DNA of 64,000 bases from Burkholderiales bacterium. Lineage in GTDB: Bacteria; Pseudomonadota; Gammaproteobacteria; Burkholderiales; Burkholderiaceae_E. The translations under genes were made by a program, and so were the position numbers. Within the stretch, counting starts at the first letter, position 1. Every line of letters starts with the position of its first letter. The notes under the pieces were generated by a model. It searched no databases and was not told where the DNA came from. It saw only the letters and a list, made by a program, of their open reading frames with translations. The stretch is taken from NCBI GenBank assembly GCA_026399835.1, contig JAPLQE010000066.1, forward strand, positions 173,691 to 237,690, given 5' to 3'. This document shows, one piece after another, positions 28,867 through 38,334 of the stretch.

Positions 28867-30401
28867 CCGACCGGCTCGCGCTCTCGGGCATCACCAAGCG
28901 CTATCCCTCGGTCGTCGCCAACGACGGCGTGTCGCTGCGCGTCGCGCCGGGCGAGATCCATGCGGTGCTCGGCGAGAACGGCGCGGGCAAGTCGACGCTG
29001 ATGAAGGTCATCTACGGCGCGGTGCGGCCCGACGCGGGCGAGATCCGCTTCGACGGCGCGCCGGTCGCGGTGCGCAACCCGCAGGAGGCGCGCAGGCTCG
29101 GCGTCAGCATGGTGTTCCAGCACTTCAGCCTGTTCGAGACGGTCACCGTCGCCGAGAACGTCTGGCTCGGCCTGGACCGCTCGCTGTCGCTCGCCCAGGT
29201 CGCCGCACGGATCCGCTCGAAGGCCGGGGAGTACGGGCTCGAGCTCGACCCCGAGCGTCCGGTGCACACGCTGTCGGTCGGCGAGCGCCAGCGCGTGGAG
29301 ATCGTGCGTGCGCTGCTCACCGACCCGCGGCTGCTCATCCTCGACGAGCCGACCTCGGTGCTGACGCCGCAGGCGGTCGAGCGGCTGTTCGTGACGCTGC
29401 GCCAGCTCGCGTCCACCGGCTGCTCGATCCTCTACATCAGCCACAAGCTCGACGAGATCCGCGCGCTGTGCAGCGCCTGCACCGTCATGCGGGGGGGCAA
29501 GGTCACCGGCGTGGTCGACCCGCGCCAGGAGAGCAACGCCTCGCTGTCGCGGCTGATGATCGGCGCCGAGCCGCCGCCGCTGCAGCACCGGCCGTCGCGT
29601 GCCGGCGCCGTGGCGCTCGCGGTGCGCGGGCTGTCGCTGCCCCGGCTCTCGCCCTTCGGCGTGGACCTCGCCGAGGTCTCGCTCGAGCTGCGCGCGGGCG
29701 AGGTGCTCGGCATCGCGGGCGTCTCGGGCAACGGCCAGCAGGAGCTGCTCGCGGCCCTGTCGGGCGAGGATCCGCGTGCCCCCGCCACCGCGATCGAGCT
29801 GCTCGGCGAGCAGGCCAGCCGCGCCTCGCCGCGCCGCCGCCGCGACCTCGGCCTGCATTTCGTTCCCGAGGAACGGCTCGGGCGCGGCGCCGTGCCGACG
29901 CTGTCGCTCGCGGCCAACCTGCTGCTGACCCGGCGCGAGTCGCTGCGCTCGGGCGGCTGGATCGCGCGCGCGCCGCTCGCCGCGCAGGCCGGCTCGATCA
30001 TCGGCCGGTTCCGCGTGAAGGCGGGCGGCCCGCATTCGCTGGCCCGCAGCCTGTCCGGCGGCAACCTGCAGAAGTTCATCATGGGCCGCGAGATCGACGC
30101 GAACCCGAAGGTGCTGATCGTGGCGCAGCCCACCTGGGGCGTGGACGTCGGCGCCGCCGCCCAGATCCGCGCGGCGCTGCTGTCGCTGCGCGACGCCGGC
30201 TGCGCGGTGCTGGTGGTATCCGAGGAACTCGACGAGCTCTTCGAGCTGTCCGACCGGCTGATGGTGATCGCCCGCGGGCGGATGTCGCCGCCGATCGCGC
30301 GCGCCGAGGCGAGCGTCGGGCAGGTCGGCGAATGGATGAGCGGGCTGTGGCCGGGCGCGGTCGCACCCGCCGAGGCGCCGGCCGCGGAGTCCGCCGCATG
30401 A
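28863..30401 (+). CDS. Nucleoside/purine ABC transporter ATP-binding protein (YufO/NupA-like, two ATPase domains)
   Basis: This 512-residue protein has two ABC domains. The first has Walker A GENGAGKST (37-45), the Q-loop VFQHFSLFETVTVAENVWLG, signature LSVGERQ and Walker B LLILDEPTSVLTP. The second, from about residue 250, has a degenerate P-loop GVSGNGQQELLAAL, signature LSGGNLQK and a Walker B variant VLIVAQPTWGVDVG, as usual for this sugar/nucleoside class. With the two permeases and the BMP lipoprotein downstream, it forms a BmpA-type importer for nucleosides or purine bases. Confidence 0.93.
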   Translation: MTDRLALSGITKRYPSVVANDGVSLRVAPGEIHAVLGENGAGKSTLMKVIYGAVRPDAGEIRFDGAPVAVRNPQEARRLGVSMVFQHFSLFETVTVAENVWLGLDRSLSLAQVAARIRSKAGEYGLELDPERPVHTLSVGERQRVEIVRALLTDPRLLILDEPTSVLTPQAVERLFVTLRQLASTGCSILYISHKLDEIRALCSACTVMRGGKVTGVVDPRQESNASLSRLMIGAEPPPLQHRPSRAGAVALAVRGLSLPRLSPFGVDLAEVSLELRAGEVLGIAGVSGNGQQELLAALSGEDPRAPATAIELLGEQASRASPRRRRDLGLHFVPEERLGRGAVPTLSLAANLLLTRRESLRSGGWIARAPLAAQAGSIIGRFRVKAGGPHSLARSLSGGNLQKFIMGREIDANPKVLIVAQPTWGVDVGAAAQIRAALLSLRDAGCAVLVVSEELDELFELSDRLMVIARGRMSPPIARAEASVGQVGEWMSGLWPGAVAPAEAPAAESAA

Positions 30402-31492
30402 TCGCGCTCGAGGCACGCCCCGAGCCCTCGCGCGCGCTCGCCTGGCTGTCGCCGCTGATCGCGCTCGCGATCACGGTCGTCGTCGCCGCGGCACTCTTCG
30501 CCGCGCTCGGCCGCGATCCGGTGCAGGGCCTGCGGATGTTCCTCTACGAGCCGCTCAACGGCGCGCGCGGCCTCAGCGAGGTCGCCCTGAAGTCCACGCC
30601 GCTGATCCTGTGCGCGCTCGGCCTCGCGGTGTGCTTCCGCTCCAACGTCTGGAACATCGGCGCCGAGGGGCAGTTCCTGCTCGGCGCGATCACCGGTGGC
30701 GGGCTCGCGCTGTTCTTCACCGCCAACCAGATCGCGATCGACCGCTGGGTCTTCTTCCCGCTGGCGATCGTCGCGGGCGCCCTGGGCGGCATGTTCTGGG
30801 CGGGCATCGTCGCGATGCTGCGCGACCGGTTCAACGCGAGCGAGATCCTGGTCAGCCTGATGCTGGTCTATGTCGCGAACCTGTACCTGTCCTACCTGGT
30901 ATTCGGGCCCTGGAAGGATCCGAAGGGCTTCAACTTCCCGCAGACCATGAGCTTCGCGTCGGGCACCACGCTGCCGCGCATCGTCACCGGACTGCGGGCG
31001 CACTGGGGCCTCGCTGTCGCGCTGCTCGCGGCGGCCGTCGTGTGGGTGTTCATGTTCCGCACCTTTCGCGGCTACCAGCTGCAGGTCGGTGGGCTCGCCC
31101 CGGCCGCGGCGCGCTACGCCGGCTTCTCGTCGCGGCGCGCGCTGTGGACGGCGCTGCTGGTGTCCGGCGGCCTGGCTGGCGTCGCCGGCGCCTTCGAGGC
31201 GGTGGGTCCCGCCGGACAGCTCACGCCGCACCTGTCGACCGGCTACGGCTTCACCGCGATCATCGTCGCCTTCGTCGGGCGGCTGCATCCGGTGGGCTGC
31301 GTGCTCGGCAGCGTGCTGCTGTCGATGTTCATCATCGGCGGCGAGCTCTCGCAGTCGCGGATCGGCCTGCCTTCCGCGCTCACCGGCGTGTTCCAGGGGG
31401 TGCTGCTGTTCTCGCTGCTCGCCTGCGACACGCTGATCACCTACCGGTTCAGGTGGCGCGGCCCGGCGCTCGCCCGAGGGGCGGGCGCATGA
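30398..31492 (+). CDS. Nucleoside/purine ABC transporter permease 1 (YufP-like)
   Basis: This 364-residue integral membrane protein belongs to the branched-chain amino acid/ribose-type permease class used with BMP binding proteins. Family features include LKSTPLILCALGLAVCFRSNVWNIGAEGQFLLGAI in outline and NASEILVSLMLVYVANLYLSYL. The C-terminal half contains SGGLAGVAGAFEAVG and GYGFTAIIVAFVGRLHPVG. It overlaps the ATPase gene and the second permease gene by ATGA at both ends, so all three are translated as a unit. Confidence 0.93.
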   Translation: MIALEARPEPSRALAWLSPLIALAITVVVAAALFAALGRDPVQGLRMFLYEPLNGARGLSEVALKSTPLILCALGLAVCFRSNVWNIGAEGQFLLGAITGGGLALFFTANQIAIDRWVFFPLAIVAGALGGMFWAGIVAMLRDRFNASEILVSLMLVYVANLYLSYLVFGPWKDPKGFNFPQTMSFASGTTLPRIVTGLRAHWGLAVALLAAAVVWVFMFRTFRGYQLQVGGLAPAAARYAGFSSRRALWTALLVSGGLAGVAGAFEAVGPAGQLTPHLSTGYGFTAIIVAFVGRLHPVGCVLGSVLLSMFIIGGELSQSRIGLPSALTGVFQGVLLFSLLACDTLITYRFRWRGPALARGAGA

Positions 31493-32409
31493 ACGAGATC
31501 GCGCTGCTGATCGCGGCCACGCTGTCGGCCGGCACGCCGCTGGCCATCGCCGGCCTGGGGCTGCTGATCAACGAGCGGGCGGGGGTGCTGAACCTCGGCG
31601 CCGAGGGGATGATGCTCATCGCGGCGGTCGCAGGCTTCGCGGTCGCCTTCCACACCGGCAGCGACACGCTCGCCTTCGCGGCGGGCGCCGTGGCCGGTGC
31701 GCTGTCGGCGGCGGTGTTCGGCGTGCTGGTGATCTGGATGAACACCAACCAGTACGCCACCGGCCTGGCGCTGTCGCTGTTCGGCGCGGGCTTCTCGGCC
31801 TTCGTCGGCATCGGCTACGTCGGCAAGAAGCTGGCCGAGCGCACCGCGTTCGAGCTGCCCTGGCTGGCCGACCTGCCGCTGGTCGGCGTGGCGCTGTTCC
31901 GCCAGCATCCGATGGTCTACCTGACGATCCTCGTGACCGCGTTCACCGCCTGGGTGCTCTACCGTACCCGCACCGGTCTGGTGCTGCGCGCGGTCGGCGA
32001 GTCGCCCGAATCGGCGCATGCGCTCGGCTATCCGGTGCGCCCGCTGCGGCTCGCGGCGGTGATGACCGGCGGTGCGCTGTGCGGCGTGTCCGGTGCGTAC
32101 CTGTCGGTGGTCTACGCGCCGCTCTGGGTCGAAGGCATGGTGGCCGGTCGGGGCTGGATCGCGCTGGCGCTCACCACCTTCGCGACCTGGCGCCCGGCAC
32201 GCGTCTTGCTCGGTGCGTACCTGTTCGGCGGCGTCACGATGCTGCAGCTCCACCTGCAGGGGCAGGGGGTGCAGTTCCCCAGCCAGTTCATGTCGATGCT
32301 GCCCTACCTCGCGACGATCGTGGTGCTCGTGCTGATCTCCCGGAATCCGACCTGGATCCGGATCAACATGCCCGCGTCGCTGGGCAAGCCGTTCCACCCG
32401 GGGCACTGA
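31489..32409 (+). CDS. Nucleoside/purine ABC transporter permease 2 (YufQ-like)
   Basis: This 306-residue membrane protein starts MNEIALLIAATLSAGTPLAIAGLGLLINERAGVLNLGAEGMMLI in outline, the typical opening of the shorter permease of BMP-dependent importers. The cytoplasmic loop YRTRTGLVLRAVGESPESAHALGYPV probably contacts the ATPase. It partners permease 1, and the binding protein gene follows after 84 bp containing its own ribosome binding site. Confidence 0.93.
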   Translation: MNEIALLIAATLSAGTPLAIAGLGLLINERAGVLNLGAEGMMLIAAVAGFAVAFHTGSDTLAFAAGAVAGALSAAVFGVLVIWMNTNQYATGLALSLFGAGFSAFVGIGYVGKKLAERTAFELPWLADLPLVGVALFRQHPMVYLTILVTAFTAWVLYRTRTGLVLRAVGESPESAHALGYPVRPLRLAAVMTGGALCGVSGAYLSVVYAPLWVEGMVAGRGWIALALTTFATWRPARVLLGAYLFGGVTMLQLHLQGQGVQFPSQFMSMLPYLATIVVLVLISRNPTWIRINMPASLGKPFHPGH

Positions 32410-32493
32410 GCCCCGGGCGGTATCCTTCGTCTTTGAAGTTCGCCGCCCATCGTCATCTCAAGTCCATCCGACGAGAATCCCCCAGGAGCCAGG

Positions 32494-33666
32494 ATGAAGC
32501 ACCTCGCACGTCGTTCCCTGATGAAGCACGCGGCCCTGTCGGCCGTGATCGCCGTGGCCGCCCTCGCGGGCTGCAGCAAGAAGGAAGAGCCCAAGCCCGC
32601 CGCGGCGCCGGCGCCGGCGCCGGTCGCCGCGCCCGCGCCCGCGCCCGCGCCCGCCCCGGAGCCGCTGAAGATCGGCTTCGTCTACGTCGGCCCGGTCGGT
32701 GACGCCGGCTGGACCTTCGCCCACGACCTCGGCCGCAAGGCGATCGAGGAGAAGTTCGGCGACAAGATCAAGACCACCTTCGTCGAGAAGGTGCCGGAAG
32801 GCCCGGACGCCGAGCGCGTGATCCGCGACCTGGTGGCCCAGGGCAACAAGGTGATCTTCGCGACCAGCTTCGGCTACATGGACGCGATGGAGAAGGTCGC
32901 CCGCGACCATCCGGACGTCAAGTTCGAGCACGCCACCGGCTACAAGACCGCCGAGAACTTCCGCGTGTACGAGGCCCGGTTCTACGAGGACGCGTACATG
33001 GCGGGTGTCGTCGCCGGCCGCATGACCAAGACCAACGTGCTCGGCTTCGTCGGCTCGTTCCCGATTCCCGAGGTGCTGCGCAACATCAACGCGTACACGC
33101 TGGGCGCGCTGAGCGTGAACCCGAAGGTCACCACCAAGGTGGTCTGGGTGAACACCTGGTTCGATCCGCCGAAGGAGAGCGAGGCCGCGCAGTCGCTGAT
33201 CAACGCCAAGGCCGACGTGCTGCTGCAGAACACCGACTCGACCGCCGTGCTGCAGACCGCCGAGAAGAACGGCAAGTACGCGTTCGGCTGGGACAGCGAC
33301 ATGAGCGCGTTCGCGCCGAAGGCCCACCTCGCATCGTGCGTGGTGCTGTGGGCGCCGTACTACGAGAAGACGGTCAACGACGTCCTGAACAAGACGTGGA
33401 AGACCGAGGTCACGAAGTGGGGCACCAAGGAGGGCATCAACGACTTCGCGAAGGTCGCCGAGTTCGTGCCCGCCGAGGTCAAGGCCGAGGTCGAGAAGAT
33501 CAAGGCGGGCCTGAAGGACGGCTCGTTCTCGGTCTTCAAGGGCCCGATCGTCGACAACACCGGCAAGGAGCAGCTGGCCCGCGACGTGGTCGGCGACGAC
33601 GCGTGGAAGGGCGGCATCAACTTCTTCGTGAAGGGTGTCGAGGGCAAGATCCCCAGCGGCAAGTAA
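32494..33666 (+). CDS. BMP-family nucleoside/purine-binding lipoprotein
   Basis: This 390-residue lipoprotein has lipobox LAGC (Cys27) followed by an Ala/Pro-rich tether (about residues 33-55). The BMP domain begins KIGFVYVGPVGDAGWTFAHDLGRKAIEEKFG. Conserved stretches are ATSFGYMDAMEKVARDHPDVKFEHATGYK and GFVGSFPIPEVLRNINAYTLGALSVNP. It would deliver ligand to the permeases encoded just upstream. An AGGAG ribosome binding site stands before the start. A close paralogue lies at 35.8-37.0 kb. Confidence 0.94.
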   Translation: MKHLARRSLMKHAALSAVIAVAALAGCSKKEEPKPAAAPAPAPVAAPAPAPAPAPEPLKIGFVYVGPVGDAGWTFAHDLGRKAIEEKFGDKIKTTFVEKVPEGPDAERVIRDLVAQGNKVIFATSFGYMDAMEKVARDHPDVKFEHATGYKTAENFRVYEARFYEDAYMAGVVAGRMTKTNVLGFVGSFPIPEVLRNINAYTLGALSVNPKVTTKVVWVNTWFDPPKESEAAQSLINAKADVLLQNTDSTAVLQTAEKNGKYAFGWDSDMSAFAPKAHLASCVVLWAPYYEKTVNDVLNKTWKTEVTKWGTKEGINDFAKVAEFVPAEVKAEVEKIKAGLKDGSFSVFKGPIVDNTGKEQLARDVVGDDAWKGGINFFVKGVEGKIPSGK

Positions 33667-33672
33667 GGCGCG

Positions 33673-34671
33673 ATGATCGAGGCCACGCACTGGCATCCGG
33701 TCGCGCAGGTCGAGGACCTGCGCGACACCCCGCTCGCCGCCACGCTGCTCGGGCACGCGCTCGTGCTGTGGCGCGACGGGCAGGGGGCGGCCCACGCGTG
33801 GTCCGATCGCTGCCCCCACCGCGGGGCGAGCCTGTCCCGCGGCCGTGTCGTGCCGGCGCCCGAGTCGCCGGGCGGTGCGCGACTCGAATGCCCGTACCAC
33901 GGCTGGTCGTTCGCGGCCGACGCCCGCGTGGCCCGCGTCCCGGCGCTGCCCGACTTCGTGCCGCCGGCGACACACCGGGCGCACGCGCACGAGGTGCTCG
34001 AGCGCAACGGCCTCGTCTGGGTGCGGCTCGAGCCGGGCGAACTCGACCTTCCGGCCTTCGCGGCCGAGGACGATTCGCGGCTGCGCAAGGTCAACTGCGG
34101 GCCGTACGAGGTCTCGACGAGCGCGCCGCGCGTCGTCGAGAACTTCCTCGACATGTCCCACTTCGGGTTCGTCCACGAGGGCAGCCTCGGTGATCGCGAC
34201 CATCCCGAGATCCCCGACTACCGGGTCGAGGACACGCCGACCGGCCTGCTGGCGACCGGCTGCCGCGCCTGGCAGCCGGTCTCGAGCATCCACGCCACGG
34301 GCGGCGCGATGGTCGACTACACCTACGAGGTCGTCGGCCCCTACTGCTGCGTGCTGACCAAGGCACCCGAGGCCGAGCGTGTCGCGATCGACGGCTTCCG
34401 CGAGTCGATCGCCCTCTTCGTCTGCCCGACCGGACCCGAGTCCTGCCGTGTCTGGATCCGGATGGCGATGACCGACTTCGAATCGCCCGACGCCGCGATG
34501 CGGGTCTTCCAGGACGCGGTCTTCGGCGAGGACCTGCCGGTGCTCGAGTCGCAGCGCCCGAAGCGCCTGCCGCTCGATCCCAGGGCCGAGCTGCACTGCG
34601 CGGCCGACAAGGCCTCGGCCGCCTACCGCCGCTACCTCGGCCGGATCGGCGTGTCCTTCGGCACCTGCTGA
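33673..34671 (+). CDS. Rieske non-haem iron oxygenase, VanA/NdmA-like
   Basis: This 332-residue protein has an N-terminal Rieske domain with CPHR (Cys47, His49) and CPYHGW (Cys73, His76). A catalytic domain follows, with the mononuclear-iron motif [14 protein letters not shown] near 158-172. The single-subunit layout and length match vanillate O-demethylase and methylxanthine N-demethylase-type oxygenases. It starts 6 bp after the BMP lipoprotein gene, inside a purine uptake and breakdown operon, so oxidation or demethylation of a purine such as a methylxanthine is a reasonable guess. No reductase gene is adjacent. Confidence 0.88.
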   Translation: MIEATHWHPVAQVEDLRDTPLAATLLGHALVLWRDGQGAAHAWSDRCPHRGASLSRGRVVPAPESPGGARLECPYHGWSFAADARVARVPALPDFVPPATHRAHAHEVLERNGLVWVRLEPGELDLPAFAAEDDSRLRKVNCGPYEVSTSAPRVVENFLDMSHFGFVHEGSLGDRDHPEIPDYRVEDTPTGLLATGCRAWQPVSSIHATGGAMVDYTYEVVGPYCCVLTKAPEAERVAIDGFRESIALFVCPTGPESCRVWIRMAMTDFESPDAAMRVFQDAVFGEDLPVLESQRPKRLPLDPRAELHCAADKASAAYRRYLGRIGVSFGTC

Positions 34672-34786
34672 ACCGGCGCCAGACGCCGAACTCCGGGGCG
34701 GGGTGGGGTCATGCGCGCCGGGATGCAAGGCTGGGCTAGCATGCACGACCAACGCCTTCATCCCCAGCCGGGAGTCATCGACCATC

Positions 34787-35662
34787 ATGAAGCGCATCGC
34801 CCTCTTCCTCCTGACCAACCTCGCTGTGATGCTGGTGCTCGGCCTCGCCGTGAACCTGCTCGGCCTGAACGGGTTCCTGAGCGCCAACGGCCTGAACCTC
34901 GGGCAGCTGCTCGGCTTCTCGCTGATCATGGGCTTCGGCGGCGCGTTCATCTCGCTGTTGATCAGCAAGCCGATGGCCAAGCGCTCGGTCGGTGCGGTCG
35001 TCATCAACGACTCGCAGGATCCCACCCACATGTGGATCGTGCAGACCGTCGCCCGCTTCGCCGACAAGGCCGGCATCAAGATGCCCGAGGTCGCGATCTA
35101 CGAGGGCGAGCCCAACGCCTTCGCCACCGGCGCGTTCAAGAACTCGGCGCTGGTCGCGGTCTCCACCGGGCTGCTGCAGTCGATGCAGCGCCAGGAGGTC
35201 GAGGCGGTGATCGGCCACGAGGTCGCCCACGTCGCCAACGGGGACATGGTCACGATGACGCTGATCCAGGGCGTGATGAACACCTTCGTCGTGTTCATCT
35301 CCCGGGTGGTCGGCTACTTCGTCGACAAGGTGGTGCTGCGCAACCAGAACGACGGTCCCGGCATCGGCTACTACGTGACGACCGTGGTCATGGACATCCT
35401 GCTCGGCGTGCTGGCCGCGATCGTCGTCGCCTGGTTCTCGCGGCAGCGCGAGTTCCGGGCCGATGCGGGCGCCGCCCAGCTGATGGGCCGCAAGGAGCCG
35501 ATGATGGGCGCGCTCGCGCGCCTGGGCGGCCTCGATCCCGGCGAGATGCCCAAGACCGTGCAGACGATGGGGATCAGCGGCCGTCCGAGCAGCATCATGG
35601 CGCTGTTCTCCTCCCACCCGCCGATGGAGCAGCGCATCGCCGCGCTGCAGGCGCTGAAGTAA
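34787..35662 (+). CDS. htpX: Membrane zinc metalloprotease HtpX
   Basis: This 291-residue M48 protease has two N-terminal transmembrane helices, the zinc motif HEVAH (144-148), two further helices and the third ligand region [14 protein letters not shown]. It degrades damaged inner-membrane proteins. The start [20 protein letters not shown] is canonical. It has 115 bp upstream and a strong hairpin downstream, so it is probably a separate unit placed among the purine genes. No functional link to purines is evident. Confidence 0.96.
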   Translation: MKRIALFLLTNLAVMLVLGLAVNLLGLNGFLSANGLNLGQLLGFSLIMGFGGAFISLLISKPMAKRSVGAVVINDSQDPTHMWIVQTVARFADKAGIKMPEVAIYEGEPNAFATGAFKNSALVAVSTGLLQSMQRQEVEAVIGHEVAHVANGDMVTMTLIQGVMNTFVVFISRVVGYFVDKVVLRNQNDGPGIGYYVTTVVMDILLGVLAAIVVAWFSRQREFRADAGAAQLMGRKEPMMGALARLGGLDPGEMPKTVQTMGISGRPSSIMALFSSHPPMEQRIAALQALK

Positions 35663-35700
35663 GGCACGACGCCCGGCCTGACCGGGTCGTCGGGCGCCGA

Positions 35701-35732
35701 CGGGCGCGACGCGAGTCGCGCCCGTGTCCTTT
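35701..35732 (+). terminator. Probable terminator after htpX
   Basis: A perfect 10-bp stem, CGGGCGCGAC / GTCGCGCCCG, with a GCGA loop is followed by TGTCCTTT. The stem is strong and the T-tract short. Confidence 0.65.
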
Positions 35733-35837
35733 GGGGCCGTGCGCGGCCCCCCACGTAGAATCGCCGCCCGGCCCGCTCTCGCGGGCCACCGGGCGCTGCA
35801 GCCGGCCTGCCTGCAGCCGTGTTCGAGGACCAACCAC

Positions 35838-36986
35838 GTGAACGACGACCGTCTCGTCGAAAACCTCGCCGTCGCAGGGCCCGCCGCCCCGCCTCGGCGG
35901 GCTGCACTGCATTCGCTCGCCGCCGCCGCGCTCGGCGCCGCGATGCCCGCTCCGGCCGCCGCCCAGGCGAGCGCCCCCGCGAAGGCGCCGCTGAAGGTCG
36001 GCTTCGTCTACGTGAGCCCGCTGTCCGACGCCGGCTGGACGCACCAGCACGACCTCGGCCGCCTCGAGCTCGAGCAGACGTTCGGCGCGCGCATCGCCAC
36101 CCGTTTCGTCGAGAAGGTCGCCGAGGGTGCCGACGCCGAGCGCGTCATCCGCGACCTCGCGGCGCAGGACCACCGCCTGATCTTCACGACCTCGTTCGGC
36201 TACATGGAGCCGACGCTGCGCGTCGCCCGCGACTTCCCCGCCATCGCCTTCGAACATGCGTCCGGGTACAAGACCGCGACCAACGTGGCGACCTACAACG
36301 CGCGCTTCTACGAGGGCCGCTACCTCGGCGGGCTCGTCGCCGGACGCGCGACGCGCTCGAACGTCATCGGCTACGTCGCCGCCTTCCCGATTCCCGAGGT
36401 CCTGCAGGGCATCAACGCCTTCATGCTCGGCGCGCGCGCGGTGAACCCGAAGGCGCAGCTGCGGGTCGTCTGGACCAGCAGCTGGTTCGACCCGGGCCTG
36501 GAACGCGATGCCGCCTTCACGCTGGCCGGGCAGGGCGCCGACGTGCTGACCCACCACACCGATTCGTCGGCCGTGCCGCAGGCGGCCGAGGCCCGCGGGC
36601 TGCGGGTCGTCGGCTACCATTCCGACATGAGCCGCGCCGCGCCGAAGGCCCACCTCGCCTCGGTGACTCACCACTGGGGCCGCTACTGCGTGCAGCGCAC
36701 CCAGGCCGTGCTCGACGGCACCTGGCGCAGCCGGACCACCTGGGGCGGCCTGAAGGACGGCATGGTGCGCGTCGGGCCGCTCGCCCCGGACCTGCCCGGC
36801 GACACCGCGACGCTGCTGCGCGCCCGCGAGGCCGACCTGGTCGCCGGCAGGCTGCATCCGTTCACCGGCCCGATCCGCGACAACGAGGGCCGGGTCCGCC
36901 TGCAGCAGGGCACGATGGGCGACGAGGACCTCAACCGCATCGACTGGCTGGTCGAGGGCGTCGTCGGAAAGATCCCCAGGAGCTGA
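35838..36986 (+). CDS. Second BMP-family binding protein
   Basis: This 382-residue protein is clearly related to the BMP lipoprotein at 32.5 kb. Shared stretches are KVGFVYVSPLSDAGWTHQHDLGRLELEQTFG, TTSFGYMEPTLRVARDF, FPIPEVLQGINAFMLGARAVNP and VGKIP at the end. It has an RR-containing signal region and an AAAQA-type cleavage site, without a lipobox Cys, so it is probably soluble in the periplasm. The GTG start at 35838 is tentative. It has no ATPase or permease of its own and lies 5 bp before guaD, so it may share the upstream transporter with a different ligand preference. Confidence 0.9.
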   Translation: MNDDRLVENLAVAGPAAPPRRAALHSLAAAALGAAMPAPAAAQASAPAKAPLKVGFVYVSPLSDAGWTHQHDLGRLELEQTFGARIATRFVEKVAEGADAERVIRDLAAQDHRLIFTTSFGYMEPTLRVARDFPAIAFEHASGYKTATNVATYNARFYEGRYLGGLVAGRATRSNVIGYVAAFPIPEVLQGINAFMLGARAVNPKAQLRVVWTSSWFDPGLERDAAFTLAGQGADVLTHHTDSSAVPQAAEARGLRVVGYHSDMSRAAPKAHLASVTHHWGRYCVQRTQAVLDGTWRSRTTWGGLKDGMVRVGPLAPDLPGDTATLLRAREADLVAGRLHPFTGPIRDNEGRVRLQQGTMGDEDLNRIDWLVEGVVGKIPRS

Positions 36987-36991
36987 GCACC

Positions 36992-38320
36992 GTGGCCGAC
37001 GTCGCGATCCGAGCCGACTTCCTGCACTGCCTGCGCGACCCAGGCCTCGACGGCGCAGACGCGGGCGCGGTCGAGCATGTGCGCGACGGCGTGCTGCTGA
37101 TCCGCGACGGGCGCATCGAGCGCCTCGCGCCGGCGGCCGCGCTGCTGCCGCAGCTCGGCCCGGACGTCGTGGTGCACGACCGGCGCGGCACGCTGGTCGT
37201 GCCCGGCTTCGTCGACACGCACGTGCACTTCCCGCAGGTCGACGTGATCGCCAGCTACGGCACGCAGCTGCTCGACTGGCTGGAGCGCTACACCTTCCCC
37301 GAGGAGCAGCGCTTCGCCGACGCGGCGCACGCGCGGGCGGCCGCATCGTTCTTCCTCGACCGGCTGCTCGAGAACGGCACCACGACCGCGAGCGTCTTCT
37401 GCACCGTGCATCCGGGCTCGGTCGACGCCTTCTTCGAGGCGTCCGAGGCCCGCGGCCTGCTGATGGTCGCCGGCAAGTGCCTGATGGACCGGCACGCGCC
37501 CGACGGGCTGCGCGACACCACGCCGGGCGGCATCGACGACAGCCGCGCGCTGATCGAGCGCTGGCACGGCCGCGGCCGCTCGCGCTACGCGATCACCGTG
37601 CGCTTCGCCGTCACCTCGACCGAGGCCCAGCTCGAGGCGGCCGGACGGCTCGCCGCCGAGCATCCGACGGTCCACGTGCAGAGCCACGTCGCCGAGAACC
37701 GCGACGAGGTCGCCTGGGTGGCGCGGCTGTTCCCCGAGCGGCGCAGCTACCTGGACGTCTACGACCACTACGGCCTGCTGCGCGAGCGGGCCGTCTACGC
37801 GCACTGCATCTGGCTCGACGACGCGGACCGCGCGCGGCTGGCCGCCTCCGGCACGGCCGCCTCGTTCTGCCCGACCTCGAACCTGTTCATCGGCAGCGGC
37901 CTGTACGACCTGCGCCAGGCGATCGCGGCCGGCCATCCGCTCGGGCTCGGCACCGACGTCGGCGGCGGCACCGGCTACTCGATGCTGCGCACGCTCGGCG
38001 AGGCGTACAAGGTGCAGCAGCTGCTCGGCATCTCGCTGCACCCGGCCTACGCGCTGTACCTCGCGACGCTGGGCGGTGCGCGCTCGATGTACCTGGGCGA
38101 GCGCATCGGCAGCCTGCAGCCCGGGCGCGATGCCGACCTCGCGGTCCTCGACCCGGCGGGCACGCCGCTGCTGGCGCGCCGCACGGCGCTGCGCGACGAT
38201 CCGCTCGACACCTTCTTCGCGCTCGCCACGCTCGCCGACGACCGTGGCGTGCTGGAGACCTGGGCGGCGGGCAAGCCGGTGCATCGCCGCGCGGGCGCGG
38301 CACCCGTCGCCCGAGCCTGA
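36992..38320 (+). CDS. guaD: Guanine deaminase
   Basis: This 442-residue amidohydrolase turns guanine into xanthine and ammonia. Family motifs are VVPGFVDTHVHFPQVDVIASYG (metal-binding HVH), FPEEQRFAD, VQSHVAENRDEVAWV, YAHCIWLDDADR, SFCPTSNLFIGSGLYDL and GLGTDVGGGTGYSML with the metal Asp. The GTG start at 36992 gives VADVAIRADFLHC, follows an AGGAG ribosome binding site and lies 5 bp after the BMP gene. Product xanthine would go to XdhAB. It is the second guanine-type deaminase of the region besides the 8-oxoguanine one. Confidence 0.95.
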   Translation: MADVAIRADFLHCLRDPGLDGADAGAVEHVRDGVLLIRDGRIERLAPAAALLPQLGPDVVVHDRRGTLVVPGFVDTHVHFPQVDVIASYGTQLLDWLERYTFPEEQRFADAAHARAAASFFLDRLLENGTTTASVFCTVHPGSVDAFFEASEARGLLMVAGKCLMDRHAPDGLRDTTPGGIDDSRALIERWHGRGRSRYAITVRFAVTSTEAQLEAAGRLAAEHPTVHVQSHVAENRDEVAWVARLFPERRSYLDVYDHYGLLRERAVYAHCIWLDDADRARLAASGTAASFCPTSNLFIGSGLYDLRQAIAAGHPLGLGTDVGGGTGYSMLRTLGEAYKVQQLLGISLHPAYALYLATLGGARSMYLGERIGSLQPGRDADLAVLDPAGTPLLARRTALRDDPLDTFFALATLADDRGVLETWAAGKPVHRRAGAAPVARA

Positions 38321-38334
38321 GCGGAGCCGCCTTC

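Noticed and set aside
35819..38320. A possible fusion of guaD with a long N-terminal extension
   Set aside because: The extension overlaps the second BMP gene in a different frame. GTG 36992 with its ribosome binding site gives a standard guanine deaminase.
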